From assembly GCF_025766255.1 (NCBI RefSeq), contig NW_026516681.1, positions 434,001-498,000 of the forward strand: DNA of 64,000 nt, read 5' to 3'. The notes beneath the pieces are model-generated. The model did no database searches and had not been told where the DNA came from. It saw only the letters and a program-made list of their open reading frames with translations. The number at the start of each line of letters is the position of its first letter. Positions within the stretch are counted from its first letter, which is position 1. Positions 1 to 11,170 of this stretch are shown here, in pieces. Source of the stretch: Zychaea mexicana. Its lineage: Eukaryota; Mucoromycota; Mucoromycetes; Mucorales; Lichtheimiaceae. Both the position numbers and the translations under genes were made by a program.

Positions 1-202
1 TAAATAAGCACGATGCTCAGGATAATACAGTGCCCGCTCGATAATTCGATACTCGATAACTCGATATTTTCGATAATTCGATCACTTTCTTAAATGACCA
101 GGCTGGTAAGCAGTAAAATATCGACAAATCGATAATTCGATCATCGATCACTTGGCTGTGACATATCGACAAGTATAAGCCAATAGAAATGCTTAGTGAC
201 GC

Positions 203-213
203 GGAATCGAACC
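203..213 (-). promoter_or_regulatory. RNA polymerase III B-box-like motif inside the pogo element
   Basis: The minus strand reads GGTTCGATTCC, an exact match to the B-box consensus GGTTCGANTCC. No full tRNA cloverleaf can be folded around it. Related motifs sit in the two pogo-like MITEs (3464-3474 and 39398-39408). It could be a TFIIIC site, a tRNA-derived fragment or coincidence. Confidence 0.4.
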
Positions 214-294
214 AGCGATCAGTGTCGGATCATACATCAGAGTCCAGAGTTAACATGTATTCCCAATAAAAATTCGTAGTATATATTTATTCAC

Positions 295-2136
295 TTAATT
301 TAGAAAGTCTATGAGGTGGGATTGCGTCAGCTTCACTGATTGCCGCTCCTCTGACTCCAAAAGTCTAACTCTTTTTTTTACCAGATACAAGATGTCCATA
401 TCCAATTTGTGTGTGATGTCAAGTTTATCTATAAAACTTTGGTAGAGGCGCTTTTTTTCTTTAATGGCCCTAATATTCGCATCGGCATCTTCTTCTTCTT
501 CATTTTGTTCTTCGGTCTCTCCCTCCTCGCCTATTATAAAGACGAGCGGATTTTATCCATCAATGCACTTACTTTGTATGATGTCCCTACTAGAAGATTG
601 ATAAGTAGTACTGTACCTTCATCTTCAACGTTCTGATTCACCAAACGATCCATTCGTTCTTCCAGCGTCAACATCTCATGGATCCCGTCGTCTTCGTCAT
701 CTGGAATCACGATAACTGTGTTCGTATCATCTTGATCATTGCTGACAGATCTTAGGTACGAGTCAAGTTCGACGGTCAGTTCCTCCTCCTCCTGCAAAAC
801 AACAGCTTCTTCGGATTCAATTACTTCTGTAAGGGTTTCCACTGACATAAGGCCAGTATGTCGAAAACAATTTGAAATTGTTTCGGACGAGACACGGTCC
901 CAGGCCATAATAGACCAGTCCAAGGCTTGTTTGAACTTAATGTTGTAAAGATCGTGAAGCTCGTTGTTGTAGCGAATTGTTGCTCTGCGAAATAAGATGC
1001 TCCTATAATAGATTTGGCCCAACAAGTTCTGCTTTCTTAACATCCAAATAAATCACTTTGTCTGCTTAAATCTCCTGTTGTTTACAATGTACCTATACTT
1101 TTTTTTGAACGAAGCAATGATTCCTGCATCAGCGGTTGGTAGTGGGATGTGGTATTCGGAGGAAGCATGCACAATTCGATATTTTTTAACTTAATATCCA
1201 ATTTTTTATGCGAAGGTGCATTATCCATCAATAAGAGAGCTTTTTTGCCTTTATGTGCATGAAAACTGCCGAATCCAGCTTGCGCAAGATCTCTCTAGAA
1301 ATCGACTTTGTCATCCACGCTTTCGTATTGTTGTAATACTTGTAACAGTCCTTGACTATTATGGTGTATTGAATCAGCTGTCGTTCTTTTTCATGTTTTA
1401 CTAACATTAACTTACTCGGCTTTGATCCAAAATCTTTTCCTCCAGCAAAGCGTCCAATGAAGTAGGGGCCAAGTTTATGCGAGCCAGTTGCATTGGTGAC
1501 AAGGACAACAGTTACACGACTTTTATCGACTTTTCGTCCGGCAATAGGTTTGTTCGAAATCGTTCGACGTGGCACTTGCTTGTAAAAAAGTCCCGTTTCA
1601 TCAATGTTATAGATGCATTCAGGTGGAAACTCGGCTATTTTGGCCTTGACTTCTTCGAGCTGCTTTTGGATCTTTTCATCGTCGATATCAACGGAGCCAG
1701 CCTCACCATGGATACCGTGTGATTCTAATCTGTGACGTTTCATGAATCTGGTGACCCAGCCGTCAGAATACTGAAATCCTTCAGGAACAACAATGTTGAG
1801 GCGTCTTGCTTGAATTTTTGCTTGGAGAATGATGCTTTCCTTGTTGACTGGTTGCCCAACAGATGCCATATCCATGACGAATTCTGCAAGAACGTTTTCG
1901 ACTTCTGGCAATGCTGGTACGCGTTTTCTTTTCATACTAAGCTCGGTTTCCGACATAGCGAGATACTTTACTTTTTCTCTAAGAATAAGCGAGATTGTCG
2001 ATTGGACAGGTGGTTTCTCGAGTTTGAACTCATCCTTAGCCCATTGTGTTAAAGCACGTTGACCGACTTTAGGATTTTGCTGTTTGTATGTGCAAATAGC
2101 AAATTTTTGGCGGTCTGTAAGTGAATTGTTGCCCAT
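295..2136 (-). pseudogene. pogo/Tigger-type transposase, frameshifted
   Basis: Starting at the ATG at 2136, residues 1-60 form a CENP-B N-terminal helix-turn-helix. Residues 70-145 form a second (Tc5-type) helix-turn-helix ending in DGWVTRFMKRH. The DDE domain follows, with the first catalytic Asp in NIDETGLF (D179). The reading frame is then lost near 1270. The next catalytic block, MDNAPSH, is in another frame at about 1210-1235, and a second 1-nt loss falls near 1137 at the QPLDAG block. The C-terminal part resumes at 1043, including the typical block with WDRVSSETISNCFRHTG. It probably continues across a short intron (donor near 577, acceptor near 530) into an acidic tail ending at the stop at 295. 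Two frameshifts make this copy inactive. Confidence 0.85.
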
Positions 2137-2353
2137 AATATTGAAGTAAAAAGATAACGTAGAGAAGACAATGTTTTTTGCTGACAGATGACATCAGCTA
2201 CTTTATTACTACAAGATGACAGGGTGCCTATACTTTCTTCTTGAACCTTCCTTCCTTTTCTTAACGGAGTCCCAATTCCATAACTCGATATTTCGATAAT
2301 TCGATCACTTACGGCTGTGACCAAAGTGATCGAATTATCGAGCGGGCACTGTA

Positions 2354-3070
2354 AAAGTTCCTACTACAAAGCCGATGCGGTTCTTCGATGCCACAACTAG
2401 AGAACTGGCGCCAATATCGAGTTGCTACATATTACTGGATACATCGAACGCTTATGGCAATTGGCAAATGATGTTACTGAGATACTTACGACGCTTGCTG
2501 ACCGTCCCAGATATGCCTCGAATGCTTAAACAAGCTGTAGCTCCAACTGTTCGTGGATGCATATTATAAGCTTTTTGTTGATGCAACATAACAGATACTG
2601 ATATCGAGAATTTAATACCATTGTAGCTGATCACCTAAAGCTTTGAAGCAAAAGCTGTCCATCAGCAGAATTGCTTATAATGGCATGAGGACAAATGCTG
2701 GATATGTACCAATGACTATCGATGACGACAGTGCGATTGTTTAGACCACATTGGCTTTACCTGGACATTAAAAATTTACAAGTGGGATTATTGTACTAAT
2801 AACTGGAAATTAGGAATAAGTCGAACAAACGCATCGAGCCTAAATAATGCTACAGGCCAGTCCCCGACAAAATGGATCAATCCAACTTGTTTCAACTGGA
2901 TGTTGTAAGCGAGTTTACGCAGGGCTTTTTACTGATGACGGGCCATATAGCTCTCCATCACGTCCTCCTTGGTGAACTGTATATAAGGGATGAACACCGA
3001 TCCGAGAAATACCAAAACTTAAATTTAGGTCACCAAGGGTATGAATTTAGAACAACGAAGAATAAAAAAA
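2354..3070. other. Unassigned spacer between the pogo element and the palindrome
   Basis: No convincing gene. Short open frames exist (for example 2375-2569 and from 2872), but they lack recognisable domains, and the second runs into the end of the neighbouring transposon. A TATA-like stretch (TGTATATAAGG) lies at about 2984. This sequence has no mirror copy on the other side of the palindrome, so the inverted duplication stops at 3071. Confidence 0.5.
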
Positions 3071-3283
3071 CAGAGCTGCTCGAGCGACCAAATTTTTCCT
3101 TGCGTAGACCAAATTTTAACTTAAAGGAGTTTAACATCCATTACACATGTCCTCTCTACTATTTTCACTCCTTTGATAGACCAAACTTCTCCCCACACCA
3201 ATTTCAGATTTTCCTTACAATCTGTAGTTCCTTGCATAGACTAAAAAAAAGTAGAAGGGTAATTCTTTGTGTAGACCAACTTT

Positions 3284-3810
3284 TACAGTGGTCCCCCGCT
3301 TTTTGCAGCCCCACTTTTTGCAGATCCTCAATCTTTGCAGATTTTTTTGGAGCATACCCGCTCATCACTTAGTAAAATTGCAGTTTCCTCACTTTTTGCA
3401 TTTTGCAGGCCAAAAATGGGGACCTGCAATTTTCCGCTATTAACTCGAGAGCCTGGGACACAGAGTCTTGAACCAGTGACATCTACATGTAATGTTGATA
3501 GATAGCGTCCTTTTGCTCGTCAGTAAGCTTTGGGTATTTTGCTTTTACTATAGTGGTGTGGAGGTGTTGATAGTGCAGTATATAAACATCAAGAATTAGA
3601 CGACAGCCTTTTATATAAGAGTTGATTTATAATAAGTAGCCTCAGTACAACACCGACACTTTCAATTGGTTTACTATCATTGACACTTGACTAACATAAT
3701 AGACTCAGTCTGTGTAACATCTCATACTCATCCTCACTTTTTGCAGTTCCCCACTTTTTGCAGTTTTTCCCACCAAAAACCGCTGCTGCAAAAAGCGGGG
3801 GACCACTGTA
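3284..3810. mobile_element. pogo-like MITE 1
   Basis: The 525-bp insert starts TACAGTGGTCCCCCGCTTTT and ends with its reverse complement, flanked by TA (3284-3285 and 3809-3810). Internal CCACTTTTTGCAG repeats extend the TIR. The mirrored right arm of the palindrome has the uninterrupted site at about 17951-17970, with a single TA. This proves insertion with TA duplication after the arms duplicated. There is no coding capacity. A similar element is at 39198-39590. Confidence 0.92.
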
Positions 3811-3921
3811 TTATGTTGCCTTGTAGTGACGCTCAGTAAGTAAGATATAATATCCAGTGATAGCCATTTACCACGCAAGTTTGACAACCTTTTCTAAACA
3901 TTATTTTTTTTTCTTTTTATA

Positions 3922-4227
3922 TTAGAAGAATATAGAGAAAGAGAAAAAATTGTGAGGATTAAGTGAAAGTGTATAGAGATATGTTAGAGAAGATGATGTA
4001 TGGTTTTGCTTTTTATTTACAGTATCAGAGTATATGATGCTCTTAGTTGCCCTAATCTTCTTGTTTGAGTCATCATCATCTGGATATTTAAGATAGCCGT
4101 AGTCAACACTATGCTCCACGTCAAAAAGCGCCATATTGCTAAGGGGATTGTGTTCTTCTGCTAGGCTATCATAATCTTCTTGTGTCTTACTGGCTGACTC
4201 AAGATCTTCCCTACTAACTAGGCGCAT
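3922..4227 (-). CDS. Hypothetical 101-aa ORF in element C, copy 1
   Basis: This ORF is identical to the mirrored ORF at 17541-17846. It is polar and acidic in the middle (YPDDDDSNKKIR) with a Ser/Thr-rich, hydrophobic end. Sequence 5' of the start contains a plausible splice acceptor (TTTTTGTTCCAG), so it may be the last exon of a spliced gene. It resembles no family I recognise. Conservation between the arms only reflects recent duplication, so coding status is uncertain. Confidence 0.35.
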   Translation of the reverse strand: MRLVSREDLESASKTQEDYDSLAEEHNPLSNMALFDVEHSVDYGYLKYPDDDDSNKKIRATKSIIYSDTVNKKQNHTSSSLTYLYTLSLNPHNFFSFSIFF

Positions 4228-5078
4228 ACCAACCTCTGGAACAAAAACATGCAGAGGCTATATATTCCAGGGTATCCATCAGTTTGATGTGCTCATTTGT
4301 AGCATCATCGATCTTGTGTACCAGTATGTCTTGGAGTTTTTTTTACGATAATTTTCTTACCTTTAAACCTATAGTATCCAGGCTATAATACATAGAGATA
4401 ATTTTTATTATATCATAGGATCTACTATATATACATTTTAATGTTGCTGTAAAATTTCAGACAGATACACATTTATTACAGTAATAAGATATAGAGGAGT
4501 ATTAATAAAATATGCACTATTTTAAAAAAGCATGTTTATGTATACAAACAGTTATATTTTAAGAATAGTTTATATTTATAGGCAATGAATATAATTAGAG
4601 AAACAATGACTGTATGGAGAAACAAAATATATTTTAAGAAATAGAATTTTAGTTAATGAAATAATGAAACATTTATCACAGCTCTTGTAAAGAAGTAGCT
4701 GGCACAGCCATGTTCAAGGAAACTCTTGAGTATTTGTGCCTGCAGCTGACAAGTCACAATGGAGTATCTGCTATCACTATTTAGAGTTTTTTTTGTCTAC
4801 ACAAGGAATGACAGATTGTAAGGAAAATCTGCAATTGGTGTAGGGAGAAGTTGTTTGGTCTACTGAAGGAGTGAAGATAGTAGAGGGGACATGTGTAACG
4901 GATGTCTAAACTCCTATATGTAAAAATTTGGTCTATGCAAGGAAACATTTGGTCACTTAAGCAGCTCTGGTTGTTTTTTCTGTAAGGTAGTTTGTTATTG
5001 TAGTGAAGAATATTCAATATTCAAATAACGATACTGTATATTTGTTCAGTATATTTGTTGTTGATATTTATAAGATGT

Positions 5079-8000
5079 TATTATTGATGATTTTTAGATC
5101 ATTTAGATGTGGGTGATGAAATTAACCAATCTTTTGAACTTGATTCTGATGTTGTTGTGGTAGTAGTTGTTGTAGATGATGTGGATGGTGAAAATGGGTT
5201 GGGTGGTAATACAAAGGAGCCATGCTTGGCAACTTTTAATGGAATTCGAGCTGTTTGGTAAATTTCGAGTGTGGTTTCTATCTTCTTCTTTACTATTGAT
5301 GCTAATTCAATTAATGGGCTGATTCGTGCAACATAGTCTTTTGAACAACTTGGGCATTCAATTGGCACTGTGTGTCATATTCGAGATACATAGCCCTTAG
5401 GTGAGTCCATATCAAGCATTAATACTTGTTGACCTAAATTTAGTTATAATTCAGTAACAGGTTGATATGATAATGGGAATTGATTAATAACAATTAAATA
5501 TAAGAGATAATCTTTGATTATCCTTATATTATTGTTTATGATTAATTCAATAAAGGAATCATTTTCATATTAAAATTTATAAGTTATAAAAATATTAAAT
5601 AATCTATAAAAATCAAGAACTTTAATTGTTAAACTTTTCTAGATATTATAATTATTTTTAAACATTAATAATCTGTTTTGATCAGGGAAAAGGAATCACC
5701 TTCAAAGTAAACAGCATGGAATAGGCTAGACCTACTGAACTGACGCCTACTAGTTACATAATTTTTGATGAAATACAAAAATTAGTAGATCCTTGACATC
5801 TATTGATAACAAATTAATCTACTGTTTATAGTAAAATTATACTTGTTATTGCTTAGATCTCAATACCTCTACCCCAACCAGAATTATTGCTTACCAATAA
5901 TCATATATCCTATCATGTGCACACGTCGTACAAGATTTGGTGCTCTTTCCACAATTTCACACAGCATGTCCTTCATGATGACTGGTATCTTCATACATGC
6001 ATCCTTGAACTCTTTCGTTTCATCAGCCACTGATCCTACTTCCATACACCCAAGCTCCTTTAAGCCACCAGTATATATACAGTTCATGCACCGACTGATT
6101 GCTTTGTGTTTTACTTCTTCAGTTGCAGACAGTTTTCGCTTGTTGTTAGTTTGTGTTGCATTAGCTTTGCTCGTTTTTTCTTTCCTATAACCCCCCAAAC
6201 AAAGAATCTATGCCAATGTACTTAGTATATGACCTACGATGACTGTCCCTATTTACCATTAAATATTATTACCCTTGAGTAGCGATATTTGATCTAATAA
6301 AAATATCATTCAGGAATCCCCATGATAGATACTGTTTGTCTAATTCCAAATATGTGCTTATATCCACATTATGAATAAATGGATAGGCTGTTTTCATCAA
6401 CATCATTGCAAGCCAGGCTAACCACGGCTGTTTCTTTGGGTCATGCTCAATGGTATGAGAGTGGCTATAAACATCCTCAGTAGTATCCTATGAGATTCAA
6501 TCATTAACAATTAAATTTGCTGTAAACAGCAATTTAATTATATTAATTGATTTCATGTCAAGCATGTACTAACTTTTTAAACTCGTTCTAAAAAATTATG
6601 TAACTAGTAAGGCGTCGACCGTAAAGGTCTAGCCTATATGTCTAAATATAAATAGTGTTATCCGTTCCGGATTAAACACATTTATATAAAACATATTATT
6701 TAGAATTATAATAATAAAAAATTAAAAAATTAAAATTTTTTTTATTTTTATTATTTATAATCCACTGTTAATATTAATTAATTAAAGTTCTAACATATCA
6801 AGATTTGTTGAATATTTAATTATTAATGATTAACTCCCTATGAATAGAATAGCCAATAGAAATAGTATTATTTGAAGAAGAAAAAAAGAAACTGTAATAA
6901 TCTAGAGAGAGAGAAAAAGAGAGAAAAGACTACAGAAGAACATTTATCATTATATTTTTCATTATCATTTGAACTTAATCTTTTTCTCTAATTATTAAAA
7001 TTATTGTAATTTTATAAGTATTTTAAATTTTGCAAAGACAAAAAATTTTATTTTTTTATTAAAATTTAAGAACTTTTCTCTAAGAGAAGAAACCATAAAG
7101 AGTCACGTTATAAGTTTTAAATAACTTACACCTTCTAAAACTATAATTATATAGAAAATCATATTAAATAAATAAATATAATTGTTTCTCACAAGAATGG
7201 GAATCAATCAATAATAATTGATGATCCCTATATCAATAAAATCTTGATTAATCTATTAATTAATAATATATATATAAAAATATAAAAAATTTTAAAATTT
7301 TTGATGTTTTTGAAAATAATTTCATATATATTTCATCATGTGAACATGATCTGAGTTTAAATCTATACGAGTAATATAAATATCGGTTTTTTTTCATATC
7401 TTATTACTTATTTTACAATAAATATATTAATAAAAGTTAAAAATCTAGTAGATTTTAATTTCTATTACTAATATATAAAACAGTGAATTACTAAAAAATA
7501 ATTTTAGTATTCTACTGTTTAAAATATATTCTTTTAGAATATATCTAGATGGATGGGAAAAATAAAGAATAGTTTTTTTTCTTTCTAATAATATTAATAT
7601 AAAAAATAGTAAAATACCATTTTAACTTTTTTTTAAGTATAATAATATAATAATATAATATGAAAAAGAACATTCATTCTTTTCCTTTTCTGTCTAGTCA
7701 TATATCCAAAAATTTTATTTCTGAGATATATGTAATAGTAGAATGCCAAAATTATTTTTTGGTAATTCACTCTATCTCTAAATATTTTTAAAAACCATTA
7801 AAAAGGTTAAAATTTTTATATTTTTATATAATAAGAATAAATATATGAATTAAATACAAGCAATTAATAGTTTACTATTAACTATACTTTTATTAATTTA
7901 TGAATAAGAATTAATTCTCAATAATAAATCTTACCAATTCATTCAGCTCATTCAACTTTTCTTCAATAACATCATCGATAGGTACAAGGACTTCATCACT

Positions 8001-8970
8001 AGTTTCCTCAAGTTCTTTCAGCTCCTCTTTGGTGAACACATTTTCCCAATGTTCATTAAATTTTAGCATCTTTTCTTCAACTGATATTACTTGATCAGTT
8101 TCTGCCTCTTGACTTGCTGCTGCACGTTTTGTTGCTTCCAAAATCCAAAGTTTATTTTGGTCTATTTCGTCGAATAACGCTTGCACGCTTGTTTTTTCTT
8201 CTTCAGTTATCCCAAGGTTGAGATAACTAGTATTGATCTTTTTTGTGCTATTGGGAGATTTTTTTTCCGAAGGACTTGGATTTGGAGTAGATTTATTATT
8301 GCTACTTTCGGTGTTGTTGATGTGCTTTCTTTTAAACTCTTTTTTGATCATTTTCTACGATGGCTTTTGATGGATCTACATAGTTGCAAAGAGAATAAGA
8401 AGATTTGATTGATTTTTTGTTTGATTCACTCTTACACTATAAAATAATAGTCATAGCAGCCAATGCTTTTATTAAAATAACATACCAACTATATTTCATC
8501 ACAGCTAAAAGCTTCAAGCTCTCTTGACCATTTTGTCATAGAAGTATAAACAATATCTATAATATTGTTATAAATAACAATATTATGATATTTTATTATA
8601 CTGTCAAGCTAGCCTGCGTCCAAGTATTCCTTGGCTAGAGGAGGGAAATGCTCACTACTGTTCCATTACCATAAGTGTTGATTAAACATAATAGTTGAGA
8701 ATAACCCTATTGGTTGAGAATCTTATAGTGTTTGAGAAATTATTTTTTTTAATTAAAAAATTAATTTCATCACCTATATAGTAACTTTAAAGTTATATTA
8801 CTTATAGTTTTTTACATATTTATAATTCCTTTGAAATCACAACACTAAGGGTTACCCCCCATGATCTCATCAAATTTATCGCCTTCTTCATTTTCAATGA
8901 TGATCTCAACAAGAGTATCTATTATTTGCTAATAGGACACAGCCACTTTCCCATCAATATCGTCGTCGTT
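5079..8970 (-). pseudogene. G1: broken copy of the multi-exon G gene (left palindrome arm)
   Basis: This is the mirror image of G2, read leftward from element A. Exon remnants include 8351-7911 (KR-rich start, then the LFDEIDQNKLWILEATKRA block), 6198-5884 (GYRKEKTSKANATQ to MIGYMIIGKQ) and 5368-5099 (PIECPSCSKDY to a Thr/Ser-rich tail). It lacks the start exon because element A interrupts the first intron. It has CAG to TAG and CGT to TGA stops, and a ~320-bp insert inside the second exon (about 8538-8858). Its introns contain AT-rich insertions at about 6936-7922, 6494-6837 and 5475-5861. Compare the near-intact G4 at 49197-51323. Confidence 0.82.
6494..6837. mobile_element. AT-rich intronic MITE in G1 (mirror of 14931-15274)
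   Basis: It is bounded by CTATGA direct repeats (6488-6493 and 6838-6843), which is TCATAG on the gene strand. Ends are inverted-repeat-like (GATTCAATCATTAACAATTA and GGAGTTAATCATTAATAATT). G4 has the empty site with one TCATAG at 50301-50306. Confidence 0.8.
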
Positions 8971-9129
8971 GTTATTCTTATTGGTGGTTAAAATTGCTAT
9001 TGCTGTTAAAAAAGTTTACAGTGAAGTGACATGAATATTTTTTTAGTGTTTAGGTACGAAGTATATGAAAACTACGTGTACAGGATTTTTCATCTCCTAG
9101 TGGACGATTGAACTTTTATTTAGGCAGAA

Positions 9130-9480
9130 GGGATTTAATTTTAGGCAGAGTGGACATGAATGTTAATCTGAGTGGACATGAATGAAAATCGAGCTGGACA
9201 TGAAAGAAAATTGAGCTGGACATGAATAAAGATCGAGCTGGACATGACTATATAATGATCTGGACATGAATATAAATCGACCTAGACATGAATACAAATC
9301 GGTCTGGACATGAGTAAAATCAATCTGGACAAGATAAAAATCAATCTGTACATAAATGAAAATCATCCTGGACAAGAATAATAATCAATCTAAACATGAA
9401 TAATAGACAACCTAGACATAATAACAGTCAACCTGGACATAATAACAGTCAACCTGGACATAGTTTTAGTCAACTAAGAC
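9130..9480. repeat. 22-bp tandem array in left arm of element A (mirrored at about 12290-12640)
   Basis: Degenerate units of the form GAGCTGGACATGAATGAAAATC are repeated head to tail. They grade into ~21-bp units AACCTGGACATAATAACAGTC toward the interior. Since 22 is not a multiple of three and units lack stops, all frames stay open and read as a repeating 22-residue peptide. These ORFs are not genes. Confidence 0.85.
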
Positions 9481-10629
9481 ATAATAAAAGTTGAAGTAGA
9501 TAATATATTAAGTGTAGCAGAGCAGAATATATGAGTACTTAAGATTTTCAATTCAAGTCAAGACATAATAGAAGTTAAGCAGTACAAAGCCAATGTCAAG
9601 ATATAGTAGTATGGCTGTTTCACTCGTGACAAGAAGCTTGTAGGCTAATGTACAGGAAATGGCAAGGGTGCGTCAGAGACTCACTGTGTGCATAAGCCTA
9701 TTTTGCTGCTGTGCGAACAGGGCCTGAGCGTTTCCCCTCATTTCATTTTACCCGGGTTGAGTTTGAAACAAATTGGAGGCTGGTGGCAGAGGTAGGTGGA
9801 AAGTGTGGGGTTTATTAGCAGCAGCAGGGATCCTTTTTTTTTCTCATTACCATTCGCCATGGCAAATCAACAGCTGCGACACACACTTGTAAATGGCTCC
9901 TACTCTCTTCACGATGAACAAAAAACAAGGAAAACAAAACGGCACAATCCACGGATTTATTGAAAAACGAAATGAAGGTAACTGTTTTCTTAAAAAAACC
10001 ATGTGCCCAAGATTTGTAAGGAGTAGACCGCCGTTACTGCTGCTTAAAAAAACGCTGGGTAAGTGAACAAGGGAAGGAAAAGGTTATCGGTTGTGCTTGG
10101 GGTATAGCTTTAGTGGATATATGCCCATTCAGAATTACTGCTTCTTTCTCTTTTTCTCTGTATATACGTGATGCACCATCTTGCACCAATCCAACGTCAA
10201 ACTTACGTGCGTAATATAACATCGTCCTCTACCTGCACAAACGATTCGTACTCATAACAAGAACGACGCAACAATCTTCTTCTCCATTACTCATACACAA
10301 TTATATACAACATGACGCTGATCCACCATTGACTTGCAAAATATACAGCCTGACGTATTCACCTTTCACTATCATGTACGCCCATATTACACGATGACGA
10401 CTATGACGGCGGTCTTTTGTTTTAATACTTATACGCTCAAGCACATCATCATCGTAATGACGGTCATCTCTTTCTTTGCTGTTTGTATACACATCAACGC
10501 GATGATGATTATAATCCTATGATGCATACACACCACCACAACTATAATCCGCCTCTGCAATTCGCTGTACTCGCACACACACGATAGCAACGACGATTAC
10601 CTTTTCTTTTTGCATATGCCAACACAACA

Positions 10630-10830
10630 TTGCCGGTCTTGATGGATAAGGTAGTTATATATGCTGACGGGTGGAATGTAGGGTTTTATTATTGTTACTG
10701 TAGATGTTATGGTTGGGATAAAAAAATAAAAGTAAAAGATCATACATTATGTAGTCATTATGTTTCAGTTGTTTGCATAAACGGGTGTGAGATAGGATTG
10801 CATGTTATTACAAGTGCTTCATGGATATAG
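10630..10830 (+). CDS. Small hypothetical ORF in element A spacer
   Basis: The 66-aa frame contains MDKVVIYADGW and a Cys/His-bearing middle. The related stretch in element B (20383-20643) is in a different frame after indels, so at least one copy is broken. No family recognised. It may be an exon of the element's own gene with the ORF that follows at 10949. Confidence 0.3.
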   Translation: MPVLMDKVVIYADGWNVGFYYCYCRCYGWDKKIKVKDHTLCSHYVSVVCINGCEIGLHVITSASWI

Positions 10831-10948
10831 CTCTGAGCGGTAATGATAATATGGCAGGGACAAAGAAGAAAAGGTGTTTGTTGTTATAAAGGAGGAAGTT
10901 TCTTTGCTATTACAACAGCAACTTTATTTGTTGTTAATAACAACAACT

Positions 10949-11170
10949 ATGAACAACCGACAAGTTACTACCCTTGACGACATTCGCTACGCTCTCTCTC
11001 ATTCGACTGTACGTGGAGTTCTTGCACTCATTTTTAATGAAATCGTGTGCGTTCCTGCTGCTCGATGGCAGATCTTCAAGGATCGCATCTCGGAATTGTG
11101 TGGCTACAAATGGGTTCACAAACGCGAGACCGTGCATGGCACCAGACGCTCTGCCACGCAATATCAATAA
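10949..11170 (+). pseudogene. Element A internal ORF, truncated by a 1-nt insertion
   Basis: From the ATG at 10949 the frame reads MNNRQVTTLDDIRYALSHST onward to a stop at 11170. Around 11138 this copy has one extra G relative to element B (CATGGCACC versus CATGCACC), which moves it out of the longer frame that element B keeps open to 21108. Conversely, element B has lost two bases near the start. The undamaged protein would therefore have been about 130 aa. It resembles no domain I know. Being the longest shared frame in the asymmetric spacer, it is the best candidate for an element-encoded protein. Confidence 0.4.

Larger units (their letters stand above)
26..2353. mobile_element. pogo/Tigger-like (Tc1/mariner superfamily) DNA transposon, degenerate
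   Basis: The ends are inverted copies of CAGTGCCCGCTCGATAATTC (left from 28, right ending at 2351). Each is flanked by a TA (26-27 and 2352-2353), the target duplication typical of Tc1/mariner elements. Inside the left end the hexamer-like motif CGATAATTCGAT recurs several times, probably as subterminal transposase-binding repeats. The only gene is a broken transposase on the minus strand. The element is about 2.3 kb, normal for pogo-type elements. Superfamily is assigned from the TIR start CAGTG, the TA target and the CENP-B/DDE transposase. Confidence 0.88.
3071..4969 (-). mobile_element. TIR element C, copy 1 (contains MITE 1)
   Basis: Both ends read CAGAGCTGC inward, and the first ~200 bp at each end are imperfect inverted copies of one another. 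Copies are at 16799-18151 (uninterrupted, 1353 bp) and 26732-27209 (internally deleted, 478 bp). It lies just downstream of the G gene in all three cases and is missing from G4. The superfamily is unknown: no transposase and no clear target duplication were seen. It carries one small ORF (3922-4227). Confidence 0.7.

Noticed and set aside
190..245. tRNA gene near the pogo left end
   Set aside because: Only the T-arm/B-box resembles a tRNA; no matching acceptor, D-arm or anticodon stem could be formed.
2872..3372. 166-aa ORF across the palindrome's left edge
   Set aside because: It runs from the unassigned spacer through the terminus of element C into MITE 1; a fusion of unrelated sequences.
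5843..6190. ORFs antisense to the KEKTSKANATQ exon of G (also 15578-15919 and 25511-25858)
   Set aside because: They are shadows of the G exon on the other strand; the sense frame matches D and G4.
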